Positions 1 through 10,408 of a stretch of DNA of 64,000 nt are shown here, one piece after another. The DNA is from Mytilus galloprovincialis. Its lineage: Eukaryota; Mollusca; Bivalvia; Mytilida; Mytilidae. The notes below the pieces were generated by a model. That model did not search any database. It worked only from the letters and a program-made list of their open reading frames with translations, and was not told where the DNA came from. Every line of letters begins with the position of its first letter. Positions within the stretch are counted from its first letter, which is position 1. The stretch covers positions 59,819,121 through 59,883,120 of the forward strand of contig NC_134846.1 of assembly GCF_965363235.1 (NCBI RefSeq), read 5' to 3'. The position numbers were made by a program, and so were the translations under genes.

Positions 1-1335
1 ACATCTTTGGTATAACAGAAATTAATGTATTGCTTAAAACCTAAATAGATATTTCAAATAATGGATGTCAAAAAAAGGAAATTCACATCATAAAATGGAG
101 AATTCAACTTATAACACCAACCACAATTCGTCTTTGAATACGGTCAATCCTAGTTGTCTGAATATACGTTGTATAACAAAAAAATATGAAGTTCCACTTT
201 TAAAAGCATAGGGACACCAGTAAACATTATTTTGAAATGATATTTTTTATACCATTTGATAGGAAAACGTTTTGCCAATATTGTATAACGTATTAATTTA
301 ATTTACAATAAAAAATGAATTAAATATGATTTTTTTAGTAGACATGTATACCTCGTATTTGCTATATATTCAACCAGAAGATGACCCAACGTTCAACACG
401 ATGAGGACACCAGTAAATTTCAAGATAAAGTGAATTTTATTACACCATTTTAAAGCTAGAAAAATGGTGCAATCTTTATAATTTGTTAATTTTATATGAT
501 ATCTATAGTATAGGCATAGTATTCGTTTATTTAACTAGTGGTCATAATTCCCCGTAGACAATAACGTTAAAAAAAATTCAATGATAACTGCTCTCTGTGG
601 GATAGTTGATAAGGCCATCCAGCTGAGCTGTCCGCAATTCTTGTGTATGCCTGAGATAACTCTGATGTCCAATGGCTATATTGCCAGACAAGCTGGGGGC
701 AAGGTGATTATTTGAAGAAGGCGGGAGGGAGGTAATTTAAAGATTTTGGTTCTCCGTCATAAAACAGGGCATGGAGATCCATTAAATAGTTTTACAATCT
801 CTTTTACCATAACTTGATGATCCGACTGCAGGAAAAATTATTGTTTTTCAGTCTTGGAAGAGTGTAAACAATGATGGCAGTTCACACCAGTTGTCAACGA
901 AGCTACCAAATTATTTGTAAGACCATATATCATCAACATGTTATGCATTTTCTTTTGTGGGTATTTCATAAATAATAAAATGACAATTTGAACTTTTTTC
1001 GTCTGCTTCTTACCTAGAAGTAAACGTGTCGTAGACACATCTGATGGTTTGTCGTTCTCGGTCATGGCGGTTTGCGACTATCGAAAAATGGTGAGTGATA
1101 ATCTACTTCCGGTAAAAGTATAGGGCGCGTTTCAAAGTAATTTGAGTAAGGTGCGTTCTAATGGCAAATTTTATTAAAGGTTTTGTGCACCCCGTCCCTT
1201 CTAACTTGAATAACATAGTAATATCACGTATATCTTTTAATTTTAAACAACAACACAAAAAAAAACACCATGATAAACAAAACTTATCAAGTTTTGTGTT
1301 AAGTGCTGCAGACAAAAATACTGTGAATATCTGTA
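1..1335. other. AT-rich intergenic sequence
   Basis: I see no gene here. The open frames are short, overlap on both strands and have no recognisable motif. The only structure noticed is a 12-base direct repeat (GACACCAGTAAA) at 213-224 and 406-417 in otherwise loosely similar AT-rich context, which suggests an old short duplication. Confidence 0.5.
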
Positions 1336-1340
1336 TGTGC

Positions 1341-2216
1341 TTTTATATCAAAGATTTAAGATTTAAATATGCTACATATGTCCATATCATATTATCAGAT
1401 TATTACATGGCATTTTTCATATCGCATGTATTATCAGCCCTAGGTTCAATATCAGCCCAAGAGCCGCACGGCTCGAGGGCTGATATTGACCGAGGGCTGA
1501 TAATACATGCGATATGAAAAATGACATGTTATGATCTTTTTATCATATGCTTCAACGGTAGAGAAAAATAACAGATTGACATATTGATCCTTTTATGTGG
1601 TTCCCGAAGTTTAAAGAGTAAAAAAGTTCACGGCCGTCGGGCCCAAATTTGATACATGCAATATGAAATCTTTCTATCATATGACTCAACAGAGAGAGAG
1701 AAAACAAACATTTTTAATATGGACGAATCGGCAAAAAATAATTCAACAATATACCTAATGATCATTGTTTGGAAAAGTCAACCTTTTAAGGAAACTTTCT
1801 AAATTATGTTTAAGAAAAACTTAAAAAATGCATTTATTAAATATTTTTTTTTTTTTTAATTTTTTTTTTTATTATTTTAAACAATATACTTTCCAGTATT
1901 CAAATAATTGTTTTGTACACTACTTTGTAATGTTTTTCACTGAAAACGTAGCATTGAGGTGTATTTTCCGGAATTGGCCGAGTATTACCGGAATGCCATG
2001 TGATAACGTTACGGAAAGGCATGTGATAACAATCGAAGCATGTGATAAACTTTTCATATCAGCCCGCTAAGCACCAATACGAAAAATATGGAATTTACGT
2101 CAATTTAATGCTATTATCATACGGTAAAATTTATATGTTATTTAGTCTAAGTATATGATAAATATATATATATAGACATATGTAGCTTATTTAAATCTTA
2201 AATCTTTTATATAAAA
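1341..2216. mobile_element. Foldback DNA element with 47-bp inverted ends
   Basis: The 47 bases at 1341-1387 reappear inverted at 2170-2216 with about three differences, enclosing some 780 bases. The interior has a second, separate palindrome (1405-1529), three near-copies of GCATGTGATAA at 2000-2050 and poly-T runs, but no transposase frame. It is best read as a non-autonomous inverted-repeat (foldback) element. No target duplication was identified, so the true ends may lie a little outside the inverted arms. Confidence 0.55.
1405..1529. repeat. Long near-perfect palindrome (53-bp arms)
   Basis: The arm at 1405-1458 is the inverted copy of 1477-1529 with very few differences. The 18-base spacer itself contains GAGCCG/CGGCTC. 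Transcribed RNA would form a hairpin of more than 50 bp. It lies inside the larger inverted-repeat element, so it is either the core of that element or a smaller foldback element inserted into it. Confidence 0.8.
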
Positions 2217-2281
2217 GTGATATCGCTAAGTGCAAGTTTTTGTTATTTTAGACTTCATACTATATAAACCTTGGTATTTAA

Positions 2282-2939
2282 AGGGGCACTAACTGTCAAA
2301 TTCATGGTCACCGATTTGACTCAAATTCTCATATTTGATTTATAACAATGTAAAACATTTATCCAAACTATCAAAAGTCTAAAATAAACAGTTTACAGAG
2401 CATGGGGTAGATAATTCGTGTGTATTTTAGTCCAGACGCCATCTAATTAACTATCAATTTGACCTCAGATGACCATATAAGCGATGTAAACATAAATAAA
2501 GATATGAACAGATTAAACCAACACGTGCAATTGGATTATTTTAGGTCTGTTTGATTTTATTTCATAGATTAAAAATAAATGTTTCTCGTTGCTTTTAACC
2601 GTATAAGAATGATTGTATGTGCATCGAATTAGTAATCAATGATTTACCGTAGTTTCACTTTCATTGTTGACATTCTTTTTCTTCAAATAACCAGTACACG
2701 TACAATGCATGCGTTGTCAATCTCTAGCTAGGAGTTAAATTGAAGTTCACATGAATACGGATTTAAAGAGGTCGACTCATTCACTTGCAAGTGAATTACT
2801 AATTATCAATGTTTCTTAGCGTAGTTTGACAAAATTGACCCTTTTTGGCTGCAAAAAGCGAATTGTTATTTCACTATTGATTGAACCAAAAAAAAAATCA
2901 AACTTTAGATTTTTTATATATCTCGTAGCTAGTACCCCT
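2282..2939. mobile_element. TTAA-flanked non-autonomous DNA element
   Basis: The ends are inverted copies: AGGGGCACTAACT on the left and AGCTAGTACCCCT on the right, directly flanked by TTAA at 2278-2281 and 2940-2943. TTAA duplications are typical of piggyBac-type transposition. The 658-base body has no coding capacity, so it would have depended on an enzyme encoded elsewhere. I also recall this sequence as a dispersed mussel repeat, which is memory and not a search result. Confidence 0.65.
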
Positions 2940-3267
2940 TTAAAATGATGTAGAGAATATATTAAAAAAAAAAAAACGAATCATGATATTTATATAAAAA
3001 AACAATATCTATCAATAATTTTTAGTGCAAAAATAAAATGTGTTGTATCATACATTGCATTTGTACTCTTATCTTTCAAAATATAATCCTGTAGAAGACA
3101 TTGTTTTTTTTTTTTAGCCCACAGTGCTTCGGGCCCCGTCCGTCGTCGTCGTCTGAATGCACAGGCACCTGTCTCAGAATGTTCTGCTATATATATCTTA
3201 ATATAACAGTGTTATATTAAGGAAAATTAAGAAGAATAATTTCTGAGACAATTAAGTGCCTGTGAGT

Positions 3268-3345
3268 AAAGTAAGCAGCAGTATATGGTATACCGCTGTT
3301 CAATGGTCATAATTAGATTAAGCAAAAACAAATCCGGGTAAAATA
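3268..3345 (+). repeat. Dispersed repeat, family with CAAATCCGGGT core (fragment)
   Basis: A short diverged copy of a family that recurs at 50065-50270, 52200-52390 (inverted), 48085-48140 (inverted) and 55855-56010. The shared landmarks are a 'gtataccgctgttcaa' block followed by 'caaatccgggt'. It has no coding content. Confidence 0.6.
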
Positions 3346-3419
3346 ATTTTTGAAATCGAGGCAATCAAATCAATTATAATGTGACCTACCGAAATAGACT
3401 ATTAACCGAATTTGTAATA

Positions 3420-3660
3420 TCATAAGCAACACGACGGTTGCCACATGTGGAGCAGGATCTGCTTACGGGCAGCATTCCGGAGCACCTGAGATCACCCCCA
3501 GTTTTTGGTAGGGTTCGTGTTGCTTAGTCTTTAGTTTTCTATGTTGTGTCCTCTGTACTCTTATTAGTCTGTTTCTCTTTTTTTAGCTATGGCGTTGTCA
3601 GTTAATTTTCAATCTATGAATTTGAACTTTCCTCCGGTATCTTTCGTCCCTCTTTTATAA
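3420..3660 (+). repeat. 3' tail of the Penelope-like element family (solo)
   Basis: This block, from 'gcaacacgacggttgccacatg' to 'tctttcgtccctctttt', is the same sequence that follows the reverse transcriptase remnants at 6780-7018 and 9950-10160. Here it stands without an RT frame upstream, so it is a severely 5'-truncated copy, or a separate repeat that uses the same tail. A further fragment is at 56385-56462. Confidence 0.65.
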
Positions 3661-4649
3661 GAGAATAACAACGGAATAATAGAAATTAGCCGAACCTCCC
3701 GCTTATTTTTTCCGCAAAAATGACAACGCTACGTGTCAGGAATACAGTACAAACAAACACAAAAACTCTCAGAAGAAAGAAATGCATAAATAAATAATTT
3801 TATAGTAATATTAAAAAAGTGTAAACCGCTAAATAACACGATACACCTCCCATGAATTAACGACAGCACACAAGGACACGGCCACCACGAACAAAATATA
3901 AACTGTCCGTCACATGTATAGTTCATCATCACAAAAAGTGACGGATTTATTGTGACTTAATTATCAGTGGCGGATCTAGAAATTTAAATAGGTGGCACTG
4001 ACTGCCATAAAAGGGGACCCGCTTTGTCTTGCTTAAGTGGTTACCTAATTAATCAACCATTTTTTTCTCACCGTGAACAAATGGGGTAGGGCATCTATCC
4101 TTAAATACGCCTCGGCGTGTACAGTGCATTATCACCGGTCGGAAAAAAATCTCAAATATGATAGTTTTTTTATAGACCCGTACAAAAATATTAAATTAGG
4201 ATTGAGTTTGTAATGGTGTTACTGGCTTTTTTTTTTTTTTAATCATGACAGGACTATAAAAATGGAATTGCGTTTGAAATATTGTCATTGTTAAAAAAAA
4301 TTTAAACTGACAAAATAATTTATTCTTTGGAAAACTTGTGGTTAAATCACCCACGTATATATATGAAGCATATTCTAAAAAAAAAAACCCGCCGTTTGCA
4401 AAAATTTGATCTTGCTATACGTACTATGGCTAAGATTTTACTGATGGGAGGATACAAGTTTCGATGAAAACGGGGCCGGCGTACGTAATTGTTTGCAGTG
4501 GTAATATTTTTTTTTTTACATTTTATGCAGATTTCCATGTTCCCTGTATCTTATGCCCCCACTTGAACCTGTCACTGATTCAAAACTTTTAGCGCTGAAA
4601 ATCGACTGATGAATCACGTTAAATTTTTTTCCAAAAATTACTGTTTGAG
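3661..4649. other. Intergenic, no gene seen
   Basis: AT-rich sequence with homopolymer runs. No coding motif, RNA gene or clear repeat boundary was recognised on either strand. Confidence 0.45.
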
Positions 4650-5214
4650 GCCCGACGTTAAATAACTAAATCTTATTTAGAGTCGGGCATGCTATGTACA
4701 ATTCAACAGATAAACATGAATTAAAGATGAATTAAGCTCTTAACCGACTTGATATTTAAAACAAATAACAAATTATAAACACATTTGACAAACTACACAT
4801 ACAAATAAAAACACATGCATAATATAATAGCTAAGCAAACATGCATAAATCAAAGCAAGCAAGCAAGCTAAAAGAAAAAAAAAACACACATTTTGCTTTA
4901 ACTGGCACAAAAACAAAAGTTAAGCAAATAAATAAAACAAAAGCAAACAATAAACAATAAACAGAACACAGGGCCAGAAGATTCCAGCTGTGAGACAGCA
5001 AACAAAGTTATTGTCTACACGAGCTACAGAAGCAGTTTTCTGAAGAACACCATGTTGAAATAAAATGTTTGAACTGTTCCAAAGTTGAGAGGCTCCTTGC
5101 ATGGTTAGACAGTGAGTTCCACAACTTTGCTGCCTCAAAGCTAAAACTCCTTTTGTCATACCGAAATATCGTAAGCCTAAATCCATCAATTGGAAATACA
5201 ACTTCAAAATGTTG
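4650..5214 (-). mobile_element. LINE 3' end with terminal stem-loop, 5'-truncated
   Basis: On the minus strand, 5214 to 5011 encodes the C-terminal tail of a non-LTR reverse transcriptase, with the recurrent RSFSFEAAKLWNSL motif (an FS-x-AA-x-LWNSLP type signature) and a Cys cluster (WCS...C.CSSC) before a stop at 5008-5010. The 3' UTR runs on to a stem-loop: GCCCGAC at 4650-4656 pairs with 4682-4688 and the inner CTAAAT at 4666-4671 with 4675-4680. CR1/L2-type LINEs are known to carry 3' stem-loops recognised by their own RT. The upstream part of the ORF is missing, which is typical of 5' truncation. Confidence 0.7.
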
Positions 5215-5239
5215 ATGGATTCAGTCGAGGATTATGCCA

Positions 5240-6722
5240 GGCCATAGGCTAAGCGCGAGAAGGAAGACGTAGACACTCTTTCCGAATGGATTAAGGCTGT
5301 GAGGTCGTTGATACAAATCAGAATTAAGAAACTGAATGGGTCTTTCATTGCACAAAACACTTATCCTACCTCCATGACAAATATGTTGTTGTCCCCGCAG
5401 ATAAAGCCCCAAACAACATAGTTTTTGTGTGTAAAACTCATTACATTTACTGCTTGATAAACGAATTAGGTATTGACAATTCACTTGGAAACTCAACATA
5501 TACCCTCACGACAATTACCAAAGAGGAAATCCTGGATAATCATAGGTCTATTCTATGTTTCTTTGGAATTTCAACCAAAGATGGAGAACTGGATCTTCCC
5601 ACATCACTGTATTGGATACCTAAACTACATAAGTGTCCTTACAAACAACGGTATATTGCTGGGTCTTCCAAGTGCTCCACGAAACTTCTTTTTCAATTAT
5701 TAACATCTATTTTATCAGCAATCAAAGACGGGCTTCAAAGTTATTGTGAAACTGCCTATTCTAGAGGTGGCGTGAATCAGACTGTATACTTAAAAATTCC
5801 AATGATCTTTTAGAGTACATACAATCTAACTCTCTTTCATCTTGCAATAGTATTAAAACATTTGACTTTTCTTCACTTTACACAAGTATTCCACATTCCA
5901 AACTAAAAGACAAATTGAAAGAGTTGGTATTGCTTTGTTTCATAAATAGGAATGGCCAACGTAGATACAAGTATCTTGTCTTAAGGAAGGATAAATCCTA
6001 CTTTATAAAGGATCACTCTGATTCAAACAACATATTCACTGAAACGGACATTATCAAGATGCTTGATTTCTTGATTGACCACATATTTGTTACGTTCGGA
6101 GGACGTGTTTTTCAAGACTGTCGGCATTGCAATGGGAACCAATTGTGTCCCTCGTCTTGCCGACTTGTTTTTTTATTATTTTGAGGCTAATTTCATACAG
6201 TAATTTCTTAGGAAGAAAGATCAGAAGTTAGCAATATCCTTTAAATCTACTTTCAGCTTTATAGATGATGTTCTTTTACTAAATAATTCAAAATTTGGTG
6301 ACTATGTTGAACGCATCTATCCCATCGAACTAGAGATAAAGGATAAAACAGATACAGTTAAGTCTGCCTCATATCTTGACTAAATTGACAATGAGGGTCG
6401 GTTGAAAACAAAACTTTACGACAAAAGAGATGATTTCAGCTTCCCAATTCTGAACTTTCCATTTCTAAGTAGCAACATTCCATCAGCACCTGCATACGGG
6501 GTATATATCTCCCAATTGATACGATATTTCCGTGCTTGCATTTCCTATCATGATTTTCTTGATAGAGGGTTGCTGCTCACAAGGAAGCTATTAAACCAAG
6601 AGTTCCAAATGGTGAAGTTGAAATCATCCCTTCGTAAATTTTACGGACGCCATCACGAGTTGGTTGACCGTTATGAAATAACCGTTTCACAAATGATATC
6701 GGATATGTTCCTTACGTCGTAA
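5240..6722 (+). pseudogene. Decayed Penelope-like reverse transcriptase, copy A
   Basis: Reading with several frame changes, the plus strand encodes a reverse transcriptase: an N-terminal KYVVVPADKAPNNIVFVCK-like region, then LYWIPKLHKCPYKQRYIAGSS at about 5610-5660, an FDFSSLYTSIPH-like block near 5865-5900, a degraded GIxMGTNC block at 6125-6145, FIDDV at about 6258-6272 (the catalytic YxDD box), and a C-terminal KFYGRHHELVDRYE region ending near 6722. PKxHK followed by xDD and a short C-terminus is the layout of Penelope-like elements, though a relative with the same RT type is not excluded. Multiple stops and indels make it dead. The longest intact pieces are 5427-5813, 5915-6184 and 6402-6722. 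Copies B and C are at 8621-9900 and 12685-16268. Confidence 0.7.
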
Positions 6723-6779
6723 CTACAATCCCCTTTCCTTTCATGAATGTGATCCACCGACATAGACTAATTACCGGAT

Positions 6780-7018
6780 TTGTTATAACATGAGCAACAC
6801 AACGGGTGCCACATGTGGAGCAGGATCTGCGTACCCTTCCGGAGCACCTGAGATCACCCCTAGTTTTTGGTGAGGTTCGTGTTGCTTATTCTTTAGTTTT
6901 CTATGTTGTGTTATGTGTACTATTGTTTGTCTGTTTGTCTGTTTGTCTTTTTCATTTTTTTTTTTTCGATTAATGAGTTTGACTGTTCCTCTGGTATCTT
7001 TCGTCCCTCTCTTGTAAC
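6780..7018 (+). repeat. 3' tail of Penelope-like copy A
   Basis: Non-coding tail that follows the RT remnant, matching the blocks at 3420-3660 and 9950-10160 ('gtgccacatgtggagcaggatctgc' to 'tctttcgtccctct'). It contains a TGTCTGTT run. It marks the 3' end of this element copy. Confidence 0.65.
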
Positions 7019-7564
7019 TCCAGGTTGTGGTAATTCAACTGCGAGTTTATATCTGAAATAATATGAGTTGTCTTTAAAATCTAAATATATTGTGTAAGAA
7101 CTCTGCACTGGGTTTTGTCAAAATTTTGTAGGTTTATAATGCCATGGTTCTCATGCATCTGATTTTATGTGTTGGTAGTTTAGATTTTTCAAGTAATTGT
7201 TCATATGAGTTATTGTAATCATTGTAGATGAATCTGAGCGCTCGTTCTTGCAGTTTTTTATTTTTTAGGGGTTTTGCGCTCGCTACAAAAATACCATGTG
7301 AGTGAACAGAAACTTAGGTTTGACATGATGAAAGAATGGTAAATTGTCATTTTTACCAGTTTCTTCAAGTGTGATCCAAGATCATCCAATATTCTTTTCA
7401 TACCGTTTAACTGGTTGCATTAGTACCCTTTAGATTACCCGACTTTTGCTGAAATCATGACAACTTTCCAAATCAAGAGTTCATGTGATTTTTGTTAGAG
7501 TATGGATTTAAAAAAAATCAGCTTTTATTTAAACAGTCAGGATTCTACTTCGTCAAAATTATTT
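7019..7564. other. Unassigned sequence between two repeat copies
   Basis: No gene and no recognised repeat. It separates the tail of RT copy A from the 5' segment of copy B. 'Gagcgctcg' and 'gcgctcgc' near 7235 and 7267 are the only GC-rich islets. Confidence 0.4.
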
Positions 7565-8620
7565 CCCCAGTACGCCACTTAATTTTCACAATCGTAGAAA
7601 TGGAAGCCATTGTAGGGATGACGCGCTGCCAGTTTAGCTCTTGAAACCCGATAAATTCATTCACATAGCACCATTACGATCCTTATATGTCAGTTGTATT
7701 TTGAAAGACAAATGTATATACTAGCTAATGAACATCAGTTAATGTTCTTGTCTGCATAGATTCAGCTTAAAACTATTGTCTAATCAGTTGTCGGTTGGAA
7801 TTTTTGAAAATTCATAAACATTAAAAAAAATTCTAATTAAATATTTCGTGGAAGGGCAGACTAGATTTTTTTAGTGGTTGAAGACTATAAACCTTAGTTA
7901 TCACACACAAATTATTTTTTTTTTCACGAAGATATGCATTTTCATAACCAACTTGAAAGACTGTTGTCAAGTACTTTAAGTAAAAAAATAGCTATTCGAA
8001 CACACCTACTCTGTTTTTATGATTCATTAGATATGTATTTCACTTGACCCATATATTTCATCTTTTAGTACTGTGATTGTTTTATGTTATAAAGTCAACC
8101 TGTAGCTTTGATATATAAAAATGACAGAATCTGAAGCGAGATGATGTATCAAATATTCTTGCTTTGTACGTTTTCCAGACAAAATATTCAACTCAAACAC
8201 GCCCTAACATAAAAGGTGCACTTTATTTTCTCTATTAGATACAATTGTTACCCATTTTTTGCATTTTTTCTTGATAATGGAAGGGCAGATACGAAAATTA
8301 CTGAACTAATAGAATGATATGTTCTCTGCCCATGGTAATGTTTTCAAAAAACAATCGGAGGTTATGCATTTTCTACATCCAACTTGATAGATACCCATGT
8401 CGTCGACTTGATATATAATTGTTCTGCTTAACTATGTAATAGATAAATTGAAACCTTAGGCAATTGGTGTTTTTAAAATAAAACACTTCGTAATTGAAGA
8501 GGAAATTGTCATTTTTTTTTGTTTCTATTCACTTTTAAATTTTCTGTTACTATAGTAAACATTACAGTAAGCATTTATCGCCTTCTCTTACAAAGAGCCT
8601 CGATTCTTTTGTTCTATTTC
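7565..8620 (+). repeat. ~1.05-kb segment, intact copy (upstream of RT copy B)
   Basis: This non-coding segment runs directly into RT copy B and is therefore probably the 5' untranslated part of the same element. A second copy is scattered in order at 16269-16311, 22856-23136, 32712-32789, 35970-36377 and 37032-37225. This copy has none of the insertions found there, so it gives the empty-site sequence at each junction. No open frame of note is present. Confidence 0.75.
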
Positions 8621-9900
8621 TCTTTCCGAAAGCACTGACGTCGTTGATAAAAATAAGAATCAAGAAAATGAATGCCCAGACAGTCACATACCCATGATTC
8701 ATCAATCTTAAAGACCAAAATGATACAAAACACTTGTCCTACCACGTTGACAAATATGTTGCCGTCCCCACAGATAAATCCAGTGACAGACCACAGAGTG
8801 ACAAGATCGTTGATGTGTGTAAATCACATTACAAATTGCATAAATTATGTGTTGAGAATTCACTTGGAAACTCAACATATACCCCAGGACACAAAGAGGA
8901 AATCCGGGATTATCATAGGTCTGTTCTACGGTATGTTCCTTTTGGATTTCAACCAAAGATGAAGAACTTGATCTTCCATCTTTGTGTTGAAGACATAAAC
9001 TATATAAGTGTCCTTACAAACAATGTTATATTGCATGGTCTTCCAAGTGCTCCGCGAAACCTTTCTAAATTGTTAACATCAATTTTATCAGCAATCAAAG
9101 ATAGGCTTTAAAGATATTGTGAACCTACCTATTATAGAGGTGGCGTGGATCAGATGTGGATACTAAAAAAATCTAAAGATCTACTAGTATTAGATTACAT
9201 ACAATCTAAAAACTCTCTTATCTTGCAATAGCCATTAAAACATCAGGCTCTTTTACACTTTTCACAAGTATTCCCCATTCCAAACTAAAAGACAAATTGA
9301 AAAAGTTGGTCTTGCTTTGTTTCTTAAAAAAGACTTGCAAACGTAGAAACAAGCAAATCAAAAATTCTCTGAAACTGACATTATCAAGATGCTCGATTTC
9401 TTGATTGACAAAATCTTTGACACTTCATAAAGAAATTTCATAGGAAGAAAGACAAGAAGTTAGCAGTATCCTTTAACTTTACATTACGCTATGAAGATGA
9501 TGCTCTCTCGCTGTATAATTAAAAAAAAAGGTGACGACGTTGAATGCATCTATCCCATCGAAATGGATATAACGGACCCAACAGATCCAATTTAGTCTGC
9601 CTCATATCTTAACTTATATGTATAAACTTATAATTAGGGTCGGTTGAAAACAAAACTTTTCGCAAAAATAAGATTTTTCAACTTCCAAATTGTGAATTTT
9701 CCATTTCTATGCAGAAACATTCCAACATCCAGCACCGCCTTCATATGGAATATATATCTCCTAGTTGATACGATATTCTAGGGCTTGGTTTTCCTAGAAA
9801 AAGGGTTGTTGCCTTACAAAGAAGCTTTAAAAAACCAAGGGTTGCAAGTGGTGAAGTTGAAATCATCCCTCAGATGATAGCGAATATATTCCAATAGTCG
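8621..9900 (+). pseudogene. Decayed Penelope-like reverse transcriptase, copy B
   Basis: Diverged copy of the RT at 5240-6722, more damaged. The DKYVAVPTDKSSD block is at about 8740-8780, the NSLGNSTYTP block at 8855-8885, the LLTSILSAIKDRL block at 9070-9108 (followed by a stop), the RGGVDQMWIL block near 9140-9165 and a decayed catalytic region (ATGAAGATGATG) near 9492. Stops and deletions occur throughout. The ~1.05-kb segment lies immediately upstream and the shared 3' tail downstream, so this copy shows the order of a near full-length element. Confidence 0.65.
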
Positions 9901-9949
9901 TAACTACAACCCCATCATTTTCCTCGAATGTGACCTACCGAATTAAACT

Positions 9950-10160
9950 TATTACTGAGTCGTACTAACATGAGCAACACAACGGTCGGGGTGCCACATG
10001 TGGAGCAGGATCTACCTACTCTTGTGTTGCTCAGTATTAAGTTTCTATGTTGTGTTTTGTGTAATTTTGTTTGTCTGTGTGTCCAGTTTTTTTAAGCTAT
10101 GGGGTTGTCAGTGTATTTTCGACTTATGAGTTTGAATGTGCCTTTCTACTCTCTCTTATC
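9950..10160 (+). repeat. 3' tail of Penelope-like copy B
   Basis: Matches the tails at 3420-3660 and 6780-7018, with a deletion removing the 'ggagcacctgagatcacccc' part. It ends just before the 3' flank of the minus-strand TRIM gene. Confidence 0.6.
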
Positions 10161-10408
10161 CTTTTATATTTGAAATGGCCATTCCCTCAGATGACAAGAA
10201 AAGACACAAGTCATTCATGTCTTTACTGAAGATGTCGTTTTTTGTAATAACTTAGTTATCCTACAGTTTGTTTAAGAAAGGTAGCAAAAGTGTACAAAAA
10301 AATAAAATAAAATTAGAACGTTTAAAAAAAGAAATTTTTGGTATCCCCACCATAGATTGTTTTTTTATTCATCAACTGAGGTTCATTTATACATGTCTGA
10401 GTTAAAAG
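10161..10408 (-). other. 3' flank of the TRIM gene with polyadenylation signal
   Basis: On the minus strand an AATAAA signal (plus-strand TTTATT at 10364-10369) lies about 40 bases after the TRIM stop codon, which fits a short 3' UTR. Nothing else was seen. Confidence 0.45.

Noticed and set aside
3740..3932. Small Cys-rich secreted protein on the minus strand
   Set aside because: No signal peptide with proper start context, no paralogue in the window, and compositionally ordinary for AT-rich noise.
4920..5207. A 95-aa minus-strand membrane-like protein
   Set aside because: A different frame of the same strand gives the LINE C-terminal signature with LWNSL and a Cys cluster, so the hydrophobic frame is a shadow.
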